A stretch of 64,000 bases of DNA from contig CANLNT010000001.1 in the NCBI GenBank assembly GCA_947492825.1, positions 2,418,001 through 2,482,000 of the forward strand, written 5' to 3'. The stretch is from an uncultured Paracoccaceae bacterium (GTDB lineage: Bacteria > Pseudomonadota > Alphaproteobacteria > Rhodobacterales > Rhodobacteraceae). A program made the translations under genes and the position numbers. The notes under the pieces were generated by a model. It did not search any database and was not told where the DNA came from. It saw only the letters and a program-made list of their open reading frames with translations. Numbering within the stretch: position 1 is the first letter of the stretch; every line of letters begins with the position of its first letter. Below, piece after piece: positions 9,767 to 18,281 of the stretch.

Positions 9767-10291
9767 ATGGGCCACGTCATGAACTTGCTTCGCAAACTTG
9801 ACCAAAATGCAGAACGCTGGCTGCTTCTGACCTTCTACGTGATGTTGGTCATCACCATGGCGGTCGAAGTGCTGCGCCGCGAGATTTTTGCTTACTCATC
9901 AATCTGGGGCGAAGAGATCGTGCGCTACGCGTTCATCTACCTCGCCTGGATCGGGGCCGCCGCCGCTGTCAAGGAACGGGCGCATATCCGGATCGACGTG
10001 ATCATGCACTACCTATCGCCGCGGCCCAAAGCGCTGCTCTATATTTTTGGCGACGTGATCATGATGCTTGTGGCCGTGATTGCCCTCTACTGGTCTTACG
10101 AATCTGTTCATGTGTCCTGGAAATTTGGCTCCGTGACCGACGGTCTGCGCATTTCGAAGGTCTGGTTTCTGATGGCTGTGCCGACAGGCTTCGCCCTCAT
10201 GATTTGGCGACTGCTGCAATCCATGCGCCGTGATTTCACCTCCCTCCGGACAGGTAAGCCTGTCTACGAGGGCGACACATTGTTCGACTAA
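9767..10291 (+). CDS. TRAP transporter small permease subunit (DctQ family)
   Basis: A 174-residue integral membrane protein with four predicted helices (for example WLLLTFYVMLVITMAVEVL and ALLYIFGDVIMMLVAVIALY) and the DctQ-typical segment WGEEIVRYAFIYLAWIGAAAAVKERAHIRIDV. It forms the TRAP membrane complex with the DctM subunit encoded 12 bp downstream. The start at 9767 is uncertain; an in-frame ATG at 9779 (MNLLRKLDQ) fits the family equally well and neither has a strong Shine-Dalgarno. Confidence 0.9.
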   Translation: MGHVMNLLRKLDQNAERWLLLTFYVMLVITMAVEVLRREIFAYSSIWGEEIVRYAFIYLAWIGAAAAVKERAHIRIDVIMHYLSPRPKALLYIFGDVIMMLVAVIALYWSYESVHVSWKFGSVTDGLRISKVWFLMAVPTGFALMIWRLLQSMRRDFTSLRTGKPVYEGDTLFD

Positions 10292-10303
10292 GGAGCGCGG
10301 AAA

Positions 10304-11632
10304 ATGCTTTGGAATACTGTCGCGCAAACGGTTGAGCTGGGGTGGGATTTCTACCTGCCTGTCATCATCTTCGTTGCTCTTATCGCCATGGCCGTGCCCG
10401 TTTGGGCCGCCATCGGCTCCTCTGCCATCCTGATGCTGCTGATGTCAGGGGATCTGCCCCTGTCCTTGGTCGGCGAGCGTCTTTTCACCGGGATCGACGC
10501 TTTTGCACTTACAGCGATCCCACTGTTCATCCTGACGGGTGACGTGCTTGTACGTACCGGGCTCAGTCGAAAGTTTCTGGACGTCGCTGAGGCGCTGACT
10601 TGCTTTACCAAAGGCGGTTTTGGCTCGGCGACGGTTCTGGTCTGCGGCATGTTCGCAGCCATCTCTGGTTCGGACGCCGCGGGTGCTGCCGCAGTTGGTC
10701 GCATGACTATCGCCCGTCTGGTCGAGGCTGGCTACCCGCGCCCTTATGCTTGCGCCTTGGTCGCGGCAGGTGCCTGTACTGGCATCCTGATCCCGCCTTC
10801 AATTGCCTACATCATCATCGGCCTTGTTCTGGGCATATCCGCATCGACATTGTTCCTTGCAGCGCTGATCCCGGGCCTGTGCATTCTGTTCGCGATCCTG
10901 ATCACCAACCTCATCGTGAACCGCATCTATGCCTATGAAGGCGGCGGCAATCTGACGTTTGGCGAGTGGCTGGGTAATCTTGGCCGGTCACTGAAGTCCG
11001 GCTGGTATGCCTTTATCGTGCCGGGCATCATTTTCTATGGCATCTTCTCGGGCCGTCTGACCCCGACCGAAGCCGGGGCGACAGCTGTTGTTGTCACGAT
11101 CTTGATGGGCTTTCTGCTGCGGACACTGAAATGGTCTGATTTTCCGGCCATGCTGGTCAGCTCCGCCAAGGTGAATGGCGTCATTTTGCCAATTATCGCC
11201 TTTTCAGCACCGCTCGCCGAAGCGCTTGCCATCATGGGGGTGCCTCAGGGCTTTGTGACATCCGCAACAGGCCTTACCGAAGAGCCTTGGGTGCTGATAC
11301 TGCTCATGATCGGAATTCTGGTCGCGGCGGGCTGCGTCATGGAAACGACGCCCAACATCGTGATCCTTGCGCCGATCCTTCAGCCCCTTGCAGAAAACAT
11401 CGGCATGAATGAAATTCAATTCTGCATCATGATGATCACGGCATTGGGTGTGGGCTTCATCACGCCTCCGCTTGGGCTCAACCTCTTTGTGGTGTCGGGA
11501 ATTACCGGTGAATCGATCCTCAAGATAGCTGCGCGCGCCGTTCCTTTCGTGCTATGCATGTTTGTTGTGGTCTTGTTCATCGCCTATGTCCCGGCCGTCT
11601 CCACGACCCTCCTTCCAGACATCTACAAATAG
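10304..11632 (+). CDS. TRAP transporter large permease subunit (DctM family)
   Basis: A 442-residue, roughly 12-helix permease that moves substrate using a sodium gradient. Family features include FILTGDVLVRTGLSRKFLDVAEA, the GSDAAGAAAVGRM segment and the repeated LIPPSIAYIIIG / FITPPLGLNLFVVSG motifs characteristic of DctM. It follows DctQ by 12 bp with an AAGGAG ribosome site and precedes hpsN by 12 bp, consistent with one transcript from transporter to catabolic enzymes. Confidence 0.94.
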   Translation: MLWNTVAQTVELGWDFYLPVIIFVALIAMAVPVWAAIGSSAILMLLMSGDLPLSLVGERLFTGIDAFALTAIPLFILTGDVLVRTGLSRKFLDVAEALTCFTKGGFGSATVLVCGMFAAISGSDAAGAAAVGRMTIARLVEAGYPRPYACALVAAGACTGILIPPSIAYIIIGLVLGISASTLFLAALIPGLCILFAILITNLIVNRIYAYEGGGNLTFGEWLGNLGRSLKSGWYAFIVPGIIFYGIFSGRLTPTEAGATAVVVTILMGFLLRTLKWSDFPAMLVSSAKVNGVILPIIAFSAPLAEALAIMGVPQGFVTSATGLTEEPWVLILLMIGILVAAGCVMETTPNIVILAPILQPLAENIGMNEIQFCIMMITALGVGFITPPLGLNLFVVSGITGESILKIAARAVPFVLCMFVVVLFIAYVPAVSTTLLPDIYK

Positions 11633-11644
11633 GACCTCTTTGAC

Positions 11645-12952
11645 ATGGCATATGAATACCTGAAGAAAGCGACGCTGACCTCGGCCTCAGGTGCGTCGGA
11701 TGTGCATGAAACGGTTGTGTCGATCCTTGATGATATCAAGGCAGGCGGTGACACCAAGGCGATAGAATATGCGGCCAAGTTTGATCGTTACGACGGCAAC
11801 GTGTTGCTGACCAAGGAAGAGATCGAGGCAGCCATCGCGCTGGTCCCGGAAAAGCTCAAGTCGGACATCCAATTTGCCCATGACAACGTGAAACGATTTG
11901 CCGAATTGCAGAAAAGCACTGTTGCCGATGTGGAGATGGAGATTCAGCCGGGCTATGTCGCGGGTCAAAAGGCGATCCCTGTGAATGCAGCCGGTTGTTA
12001 TGTGCCGGGCGGGCGTTACAGCCACATTGCCAGCGCCATTATGACTGTCACCACAGCCAAGGTCGCTGGCTGCAAGCACATCACAGCCTGTTCGCCACCG
12101 CGCCCGGATGTGGGCATCGCTCCGGCCATTGTCTATGCCGCTCATATCTGTGGTGCCGACAATATCCTCGCCATGGGCGGGGTGCAGGGCGTAGCCGCGA
12201 TGACTTATGGTCTGTTTGGATTGCCCAAGGCCAATATTCTTGTGGGTCCGGGCAATCAGTTCGTCGCCGAAGCAAAGCGCATCCTGTTCGGCAGCGTCGG
12301 CATCGACATGATTGCAGGCCCGACCGACAGCCTCATCTTGGCGGACAACACTGCGGATGCCCACATTGTTGCCACCGATCTCGTGAGCCAGGCTGAACAC
12401 GGCTACAACAGCCCGGTCTGGTTGGTCACGGATGATCGCACGCTGGCAGAGGATGTGATGAACCGCGTGCCTGCCTTGATCGAGGATCTGCCCGAACTGA
12501 ACCGTGACAACGCCTTTGCAGCATGGCGCGACTATGCCGAAGTCATCGTCTGCGCCGACCGCGTCGAGATGGCAAAATGCAGCGATGACTACGCACCCGA
12601 GCACCTGACCGTGATGGCAGCAGACCTTGATTGGTGGCTTGAGAACCTGACCTGCTACGGTTCCCTTTTCCTGGGCGAAGAAACGACCGTGTCTTATGGC
12701 GACAAGGCCTCGGGGACGAACCACGTTCTGCCAACTTCTGGTGCCGCGGGCTATACCGGTGGGCTTTCGGTCCACAAGTATATGAAAATTGTCACATGGC
12801 AGCGCGCCACAAAAGAAGCCTCCAAAGATGTGGCAATTGCGACCGCGCGGATATCACGCTTGGAAGGCATGGAAGGGCACGCCCGCGCAGCCGACGTACG
12901 TCTGGCCAAATACTTCCCGGGTGAGAATTTCGACCTAACCGCAGATGGCTAA
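11645..12952 (+). CDS. hpsN: HpsN-like DHPS/sulfolactate-forming dehydrogenase (histidinol dehydrogenase homologue)
   Basis: A 435-residue HisD-superfamily enzyme. HisD zinc ligands are retained: Gln and His in SQAEHGYNSP, Asp in GDKASGTNHVLPT and His in EGMEGHARAADVR; the PEHL base motif is also present. In a catabolic setting with TRAP, SDR, ADH and ComDE it matches HpsN, the NAD-dependent enzyme that oxidises (R)-2,3-dihydroxypropane-1-sulfonate in two steps to (R)-3-sulfolactate. A role in histidine biosynthesis is unlikely because no his genes are nearby. Its end overlaps the start of the SDR gene by 8 bp. Assignment is from context plus fold. Confidence 0.83.
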   Translation: MAYEYLKKATLTSASGASDVHETVVSILDDIKAGGDTKAIEYAAKFDRYDGNVLLTKEEIEAAIALVPEKLKSDIQFAHDNVKRFAELQKSTVADVEMEIQPGYVAGQKAIPVNAAGCYVPGGRYSHIASAIMTVTTAKVAGCKHITACSPPRPDVGIAPAIVYAAHICGADNILAMGGVQGVAAMTYGLFGLPKANILVGPGNQFVAEAKRILFGSVGIDMIAGPTDSLILADNTADAHIVATDLVSQAEHGYNSPVWLVTDDRTLAEDVMNRVPALIEDLPELNRDNAFAAWRDYAEVIVCADRVEMAKCSDDYAPEHLTVMAADLDWWLENLTCYGSLFLGEETTVSYGDKASGTNHVLPTSGAAGYTGGLSVHKYMKIVTWQRATKEASKDVAIATARISRLEGMEGHARAADVRLAKYFPGENFDLTADG

Positions 12953-13706
12953 CCCAAGTCCACTTTTTGATCTGAGCGGAAAGGTGGCCTGCATCACCGG
13001 CGCAAGCTCAGGACTGGGTCGCCGTGCGGCCATTGCCTTGGCTGATGCCGGGGCAAAGGTCGTTGGTGTGGCCCGCCGGCAAGAGGCGCTGGACAGTCTG
13101 AATTCAGAAATTGGCGCCTCGGCGACGGGTGTTGCGGCGGATGTGGCTGATCGGGCGAAGCTGTCAGAACTGGTGGACAGGGTGTCGGCACCCTTTGGCG
13201 CGCCGGATATTCTGATCCATGCTGCTGGTGTCAACACCCGCGAAGTCGCGGACGAGGTGACACCCGAAGGCTGGGACCAGACGCTTGCGCTCAATCTTTC
13301 TGCGCCGTTTTTCCTGAGCCAGGCCATGGTGCCCGCGATGAAGAAAAAGGGCTGGGGGCGGATTGTGAACTTTGCCTCCTTGCAGTCGACCCGCGCCTTT
13401 CCAGGCGGCATCGCCTATGGCGCGACGAAAGCCGGGATCGGCCAGTTGACGCGCGCCATGGCGGAAGCCTGGTCCAAAGACGGGATTACAGCGAATGCAA
13501 TCGGACCGGGGTTCTTCCCCACCGAACTGACCGCCACCGTCTTCGAAGACGATGCCCGCGCGGCGCGCAACGCCGCACAGACCTGCGTGGGTCGAAATGG
13601 GCGGTTGGAAGACATTGATGGACCTGTCTTGTTTTTGTGTTCAGACGCCTCTTCGTTCGTCACGGGACAAGTGCTGATGGTTGACGGGGGGTTCACTGCC
13701 AAATGA
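12945..13706 (+). CDS. hpsO: SDR oxidoreductase, HpsO-like (DHPS 2-dehydrogenase)
   Basis: A 253-residue short-chain dehydrogenase. Cofactor motif TGASSGLGRRAA near residue 20, NFASLQS with the catalytic Ser, and YGATK (YxxxK) near residue 160. In DHPS-degrading bacteria HpsO and HpsP are thought to interconvert the DHPS enantiomers through the 2-oxo compound so that HpsN can act on the R-form. This gene lies between hpsN and an alcohol dehydrogenase with overlapping ends (8 bp and ATGA-type 4 bp), matching that arrangement. The substrate is inferred. Confidence 0.75.
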   Translation: MANPSPLFDLSGKVACITGASSGLGRRAAIALADAGAKVVGVARRQEALDSLNSEIGASATGVAADVADRAKLSELVDRVSAPFGAPDILIHAAGVNTREVADEVTPEGWDQTLALNLSAPFFLSQAMVPAMKKKGWGRIVNFASLQSTRAFPGGIAYGATKAGIGQLTRAMAEAWSKDGITANAIGPGFFPTELTATVFEDDARAARNAAQTCVGRNGRLEDIDGPVLFLCSDASSFVTGQVLMVDGGFTAK

Positions 13707-14683
13707 AGGCCTTGGTTTATGACGGCGTTGAAACGTTGGGGTATCGCAATGTACCGGATCCAGTTCCCGCGCCGGACGAACACCTGATCAAGGTTGCCGC
13801 TGTGGGCATCTGCGGATCGGACATGCATGCCTATCTGGGCCATGACGACCGCCGACCTGCCCCCCTGATCCTTGGCCACGAAGCTGCGGGAAACGTCCAG
13901 GGCGGCGTCCGTGATGGGATGCGCGTCACCGTCAACCCGCTGGTAACATGCATGACATGCTCTGCCTGCCAGAGCGGCCGGGAAAACCTGTGTCCGACGC
14001 GTCAGATCATCTCAATGCAGCCGCGCGAAGGCGCATTTGCACAATACATCACGATGCCGGACCGCAATCTGGTTGAAGTCCCGCAGAATGTACCGCTGGA
14101 AAAGGCGGCACTTGCCGAACCACTTGCGGTCAGTTGGCACACCGTTCGGCTTGCGCTTGAAGCACTGCATCCATCAATGGAACGTCGCGCGTTGGTTTTG
14201 GGTGGCGGCGCAATCGGCCTTGCTGCGGCTTTGGCGCTGGCTGCAATGGGTGTGGAAGACATCACCATCGCAGAGCCAAATGATGCGCGCCGGGCCATGC
14301 TGACGGATACCTGCGGGCAGCATACCGTTGCAAATGTGGCCGAGAACTACCCGTTGATCATTGATGCAGTGGGCTTTGCCGCAACCCGGGCAACGGCCTC
14401 TGAACATGTGCTGCCCGGTGGGGTCATTGCGCATGTCGGTCTTGGTCAAGACGACGGCGGCGTCGACGTGCGTCGCTATACACTACAAGAAGTTACATTT
14501 ATCGGCACCTATACCTACACAGCTCAGGACTTCCGCGATACGGCTCAGGCCATATTCGACGGCCGCCTTGGCCCGCTCGACTGGACCGAACATCGCCCCC
14601 TCGCGGATGGTGCTGCCGCGTTCAGGGATCTGCGGGCCGGTGCGGTCGCGTCCCCAAAGATTGTTCTGGACCCTTGGGCCTGA
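13703..14683 (+). CDS. hpsP: Zinc-dependent alcohol dehydrogenase, HpsP-like
   Basis: A 326-residue medium-chain dehydrogenase. Catalytic zinc residues appear in GICGSDMHAYLGHD and GHEAAG; the structural zinc Cys cluster is CMTCSACQSGRENLC (residues about 82-96); the Rossmann motif is LGGGAIGLAAALALAAMG near 165. Translationally coupled to the preceding SDR. As HpsP it would oxidise (S)-DHPS to the 2-keto sulfonate. Slightly shorter than many ADHs (about 340) but with complete motifs. Confidence 0.76.
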   Translation: MKALVYDGVETLGYRNVPDPVPAPDEHLIKVAAVGICGSDMHAYLGHDDRRPAPLILGHEAAGNVQGGVRDGMRVTVNPLVTCMTCSACQSGRENLCPTRQIISMQPREGAFAQYITMPDRNLVEVPQNVPLEKAALAEPLAVSWHTVRLALEALHPSMERRALVLGGGAIGLAAALALAAMGVEDITIAEPNDARRAMLTDTCGQHTVANVAENYPLIIDAVGFAATRATASEHVLPGGVIAHVGLGQDDGGVDVRRYTLQEVTFIGTYTYTAQDFRDTAQAIFDGRLGPLDWTEHRPLADGAAAFRDLRAGAVASPKIVLDPWA

Positions 14684-14713
14684 TGCAAAACCCGCAATTG
14701 ATGGAGTTAGATC

Positions 14714-15121
14714 ATGTATAAGAAGATACTTGTTCCCATGGCGCTTGATCACGGTGTGTCCGCGAACACGCTCGAAATCGCGCGCGCGCTAACAGGCGGT
14801 GCTGGCGAAATCATTGCGCTGCATGTCTACGAGGCACCGCAAGGATCGGTTCAGGCCTATGTAGACGAAGACATCCGAAAAGAGGCCATGGCCCGCGCAA
14901 AGGCGGAACTGGCGTCCAAGACCGCTAACCTTGACGGTGTCGCAGCCGAAATGGTCGTCGGGCACACCTATCGGTCCATCATCGACTATGCCACAGCGCA
15001 TAAGGTGGATTGCATTGTGATGGGATCACACAAACCGGGCTTTAGCGACTACTTGCTGGGCTCCACCGCGGCCCGCGTCGTGCGTCATGCGCCCTGCGCC
15101 GTGCATGTTTACCGAAGCTGA
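14714..15121 (+). CDS. Universal stress protein UspA family
   Basis: A 135-residue single-domain Usp. The ATP-binding signature G-x2-G-x9-G-S is visible as GSHKPGFSDYLLGSTAARVV near the C-terminus, and KKILVPMALD starts the first strand. It lies between hpsP and comD in the same direction with a GGAGTTAG ribosome site, so it is likely co-transcribed with the sulfonate genes. Its function here is unknown; Usp proteins are found near TRAP genes in other bacteria. Confidence 0.9.
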   Translation: MYKKILVPMALDHGVSANTLEIARALTGGAGEIIALHVYEAPQGSVQAYVDEDIRKEAMARAKAELASKTANLDGVAAEMVVGHTYRSIIDYATAHKVDCIVMGSHKPGFSDYLLGSTAARVVRHAPCAVHVYRS

Positions 15122-15170
15122 TAATCATAACCCACGCGCTCCGGCGCTCCCTCGAAAGGCAAAGACTGAA

Positions 15171-15677
15171 ATGAATATCGACAAAAAGATCGTAGACGAT
15201 CTTGTCGCCAATGAGGTCTCGTTCGTCACAACCGTTCCCTGCAAACAGCTGGCGGGTGTGATCGACGAGGTCGAGAACCGCGATGAGATTTTCCACATTC
15301 CTTCCAACAAGGAAGACGAAGGCATGGGGCTTTGTGCCGGGGCCTTTATGGGCGGCAAGCGTCCAGCGATCATCATGCAGAATACGGCAATTGGTGTGAC
15401 GATCAACACGCTGGCCACCCTGACACAGTTCTACCGGATGCCGCTGCCGATGATTATCTCTTACCGAGGCGAGCTGCGCGAACCCGTGGCCTGCCAGGTC
15501 GAGATGGCGGTGCATACCAAGGCGCTGTTGGCGCAGTTGAACATCCCGACCTACCATTTCCATTGGCAAAAGGACGTCGAAGAGTTCGACAACATCCTCA
15601 AATACACCTTCATGTCCAACAAACCCGTGGCGATCCTGACCGACGCCAACTTCTGGGGAGGCTACGGCGACCAATGA
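15171..15677 (+). CDS. comD: Sulfopyruvate decarboxylase alpha subunit (ComD-like)
   Basis: A 168-residue protein matching the N-terminal (pyrimidine-binding) half of TPP enzymes: VTTVPCKQLAGVIDEV, then IPSNKEDEGMGLCAGAFMGG with the conserved Glu that activates thiamine diphosphate, and ILTDANFWGG at the end. Paired with ComE it would decarboxylate 3-sulfopyruvate to sulfoacetaldehyde. Phosphonopyruvate decarboxylase is the closest alternative, but the Hps genes upstream favour sulfopyruvate. ATGA overlap with comE indicates 1:1 expression. No xsc gene for the next step lies in the window. Confidence 0.87.
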   Translation: MNIDKKIVDDLVANEVSFVTTVPCKQLAGVIDEVENRDEIFHIPSNKEDEGMGLCAGAFMGGKRPAIIMQNTAIGVTINTLATLTQFYRMPLPMIISYRGELREPVACQVEMAVHTKALLAQLNIPTYHFHWQKDVEEFDNILKYTFMSNKPVAILTDANFWGGYGDQ

Positions 15678-16228
15678 TCCGTTCTGAAATTCTGCGCGAA
15701 ATCGCGCCCATCCTGAACCCGCATCTTGTCGTCTGCAACATCGGTCTGCCCAGCCAAGAGCTGCACATGATCGACGACAATGAGCGCAACTTTTACATGC
15801 TTGGCACCATGGGCCTTTCGTCCTCCATCGGCTTTGGTCTGGCATTGGCGCAGGATAAGCCTGTGATCTCGATCGACGGAGACGGGTCTGTCCTGACCAA
15901 CCTCGGCACGCTGCCGACCATCGCCAATAACGCCACAGGCAACTACACGTTGTTGATCATCGACAACGGCTCTTACGGCTCCACCGGCGATCAGCCGACC
16001 TATGCCGGCCAAAAGACCAACCTTACGGACGTGGCCCGCGCCTGCGGATGCGACAACGTGATCGAAGTGCAGGACAAGGACCTTGGTCCGGTTCTGCAAG
16101 CAGCGATCGACAGCGATGAGATGACGATCATCGTCTGCAAGTGCGACAGCGGTAATATCAAGCTGCCGGTTATCACACTTGATCCGGTCGTGATCCGTCA
16201 TCGTTTTATGGAAGCCGTGAAGGCCTAA
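15674..16228 (+). CDS. comE: Sulfopyruvate decarboxylase beta subunit (ComE-like)
   Basis: A 184-residue protein equal to the C-terminal, diphosphate-binding half of TPP enzymes. The TPP/Mg motif is visible as DGDGSVLTNLG ... IDNGSYGSTG (GDG ... N), about residues 70-115, after LGTMGLSSSIGFGLALA. It starts inside the comD stop codon and stops immediately before the ATG of the FMN dehydrogenase. Together with ComD it forms the split sulfopyruvate decarboxylase. Confidence 0.88.
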   Translation: MIRSEILREIAPILNPHLVVCNIGLPSQELHMIDDNERNFYMLGTMGLSSSIGFGLALAQDKPVISIDGDGSVLTNLGTLPTIANNATGNYTLLIIDNGSYGSTGDQPTYAGQKTNLTDVARACGCDNVIEVQDKDLGPVLQAAIDSDEMTIIVCKCDSGNIKLPVITLDPVVIRHRFMEAVKA

Positions 16229-17338
16229 ATGGCAGCCGCCGACATCCATAGCGCTGCGGATGCCCGGCGGCTTGCCAAGCGCCGCCTCCCGTGGATGGTC
16301 TTTGACTACATCGACGGGGCGGCGGGCAATGAAACGGGGGCTGCGCGCAACCGCGCGGCCCTTGACGCCCTTACGCTGGAACCGCGGATTCTGCAGGACG
16401 TCAGCGACCGAAGCCTAGCAACAACGCTGTTCGGCGCGCCCGCCGACCGGCCATTTGGCATCGCGCCCATGGGAATGTGCAACCTGTCGGCCCCCGGTGC
16501 CGATCTGATGCTTGCCCGGTTAGCCGCAAAGTACCGGGTGCCACATGGGGTCAGCACTGTCGCCTCCACGCCCATGGAGCAGATCATCGAGACGGCCGAA
16601 GGACACGCCTGGTTCCAGCTTTATTTCTCAGGTGACGGCACAGGAACCTTCAAGCTGGTCGAACGGGCAAGGACCGCAGGCTACGACGTGCTTGTCCTGA
16701 CGGTGGATGTACCCGAGGTTGGCCGCCGCCCGCGCGAGCTGCGCCACGGCTTCAAGATGCCATTCTCCATCGGGCCCCGCCAATTCGTCGATTTTGCGCT
16801 GCATCCCTACTGGTCACTGGCCCAACTGGTTGCGGGAAAGCCGCAAATGGCGAATTTTGAGATGGAAGGCTATGATTTCGACCGCACGGAAAGCCGCGCA
16901 AAGGCAGATTGGAATACGCTGGCGCGCCTGCGCGAGATGTGGCCCGGCAAGCTGGTGGTCAAAGGTGTCCTGAACATCGACGACGCTGTGGCGTTGAAAG
17001 CGGCAGGTGTGGATGCCATTCAGGTTTCCAGCCATGGCTCACGCCAGCTCGAAAGCGCACCGGCGCCTATCCTGATGCTGCCAAAAATCCGCAAGTCTGT
17101 AGGACCGGATTTCCCTCTGTTTTACGACAGCGGCCTCAGATCCGGCGAAGATGTTCTGAAAGCGTTGAACGCCGGGGCAGATTTTACGTTCTTTGGGCGG
17201 TCCTTGCAGTTCGCCATGGCTGCGGGCCGCGAGGAAGGCTTGCGGCAACTGTGGGAGGTCTTCAGCGAAGAGCTGTCCTCTGCCATGGCCCAAACCGGAA
17301 TGACCCAGGTCAGCGAGGCTGACGCGAATGCGAATTGA
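16229..17338 (+). CDS. slcD: FMN-dependent alpha-hydroxy-acid dehydrogenase, predicted sulfolactate dehydrogenase (SlcD-like)
   Basis: A 369-residue member of the lactate dehydrogenase/glycolate oxidase family. FMN and active-site motifs: FDYIDGAAGNETG, GIAPMGMCNLSAP, WFQLYF, LVVKGVL (Lys), SSHGSRQLES (catalytic His with neighbouring Arg), YDSGLRSGEDVLKAL and FGRSLQFA. The usual NHGGRQLD is changed to SHGSRQLES, hinting at a non-lactate substrate. It begins one base after comE ends, so it is the last gene of the operon and would supply sulfopyruvate from sulfolactate. The name SlcD is by pathway logic. Confidence 0.72.
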   Translation: MAAADIHSAADARRLAKRRLPWMVFDYIDGAAGNETGAARNRAALDALTLEPRILQDVSDRSLATTLFGAPADRPFGIAPMGMCNLSAPGADLMLARLAAKYRVPHGVSTVASTPMEQIIETAEGHAWFQLYFSGDGTGTFKLVERARTAGYDVLVLTVDVPEVGRRPRELRHGFKMPFSIGPRQFVDFALHPYWSLAQLVAGKPQMANFEMEGYDFDRTESRAKADWNTLARLREMWPGKLVVKGVLNIDDAVALKAAGVDAIQVSSHGSRQLESAPAPILMLPKIRKSVGPDFPLFYDSGLRSGEDVLKALNAGADFTFFGRSLQFAMAAGREEGLRQLWEVFSEELSSAMAQTGMTQVSEADANAN

Positions 17339-17360
17339 CCCCTGTCACGTTTTGCGGCCG

Positions 17361-18281
17361 TTACGCGAGACGATACAGGTTTCGCGCAGTACCAGAGAAT
17401 ATCGCTTGAATTGCCGCATCCGGCACGTCCGAAAGGATCTGCTCCAGACTGTGAAACTGTTGCTGCGCTGAACAGTTGACGCCCTCCACTGGAAGATTCG
17501 AGCCATAAAGAATCCTTTGTGGGCCTAAGTGCGCAAGCGCATGCATGACGTATGGACGAAGCACCTTGGCAGACCATGACTTATCGACGGTCCACAACCC
17601 CGACAGCTTGAGAAAGACATTCTGCCTTTGGGCGATGCTTGCAATGCCTTCCAACCAAATGTCTGCATTACCCGGAACAGCGGGCTCCAACGTCGCAAAA
17701 TGGTTGATGACAATTCGAAGCGCGGGCATGGCGCGCGCTAATTCCGCGACTTCGGGCAGTTGGTCGGGCACGACCACCATTTCGAGCACCAGATTGCGGG
17801 CAGCAAGTTCTCGTGCGGATTTGCGAAAGCCAGCATCAGCCAGCACGTTGGCACGAGAGGCGACGCGCCACCGCCCGGCTTCATCCCATGCAACCGGAGT
17901 GCGAATGCCGCGCAAGCGGGCGCTGGCTATGGCGTGCCGCGCGATGTCCACGGCTGCATCGGGTGCCAATAGATCAACTTCGGCAATTATGGCGCTTGGC
18001 CAGCCGCTCTGGTCGGCAAGCTTCTCTAGCCATCGCGTTTCATCCACGGGATCGGCGGCACCGGAATTGGCCTGCACATGGACGCTGCCCACTAAGTCGA
18101 TGGCGGTCATTTCTGACAGGTAGTCCTGTGGAAGATAGTTTCTCTGGATCGCATCCTTGGCGCCGAACCGCGCGGGGCCGGAATCCGGGGCCAACCAGCG
18201 GTATGGAAAGCGGCTCAATTCCCAGAAGTGGTGGTGCCCGTCGATCACCGGCACAGCGGGAAACCGACGGGTGATGCTCAA
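17361..18281 (-). CDS. Amidohydrolase-2 family sugar lactonase (L-fuconolactonase-like)
   Basis: A 306-residue TIM-barrel hydrolase of the COG3618 type. The metal motif DGHHHFWELSRFPYRWL near the N-terminus is typical of L-fuconolactone/L-rhamnonolactone hydrolases; also INHFATLE, VFLKLSG and YGSNLPVEG near the C-terminus. The start is a TTG that overlaps the upstream SDR stop (TTGA); a longer open frame from 18353 would read through that SDR. Last gene of the leftward three-gene set. Predicted to open the lactone produced by the Gfo/Idh dehydrogenase. Confidence 0.83.
   Translation of the reverse strand: MSITRRFPAVPVIDGHHHFWELSRFPYRWLAPDSGPARFGAKDAIQRNYLPQDYLSEMTAIDLVGSVHVQANSGAADPVDETRWLEKLADQSGWPSAIIAEVDLLAPDAAVDIARHAIASARLRGIRTPVAWDEAGRWRVASRANVLADAGFRKSARELAARNLVLEMVVVPDQLPEVAELARAMPALRIVINHFATLEPAVPGNADIWLEGIASIAQRQNVFLKLSGLWTVDKSWSAKVLRPYVMHALAHLGPQRILYGSNLPVEGVNCSAQQQFHSLEQILSDVPDAAIQAIFSGTARNLYRLA

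Noticed and set aside
11645-12952. Histidinol dehydrogenase of histidine biosynthesis (hisD)
   Set aside because: Fold and zinc ligands fit, but the gene sits between a TRAP transporter and ComDE, so HpsN is the better call.
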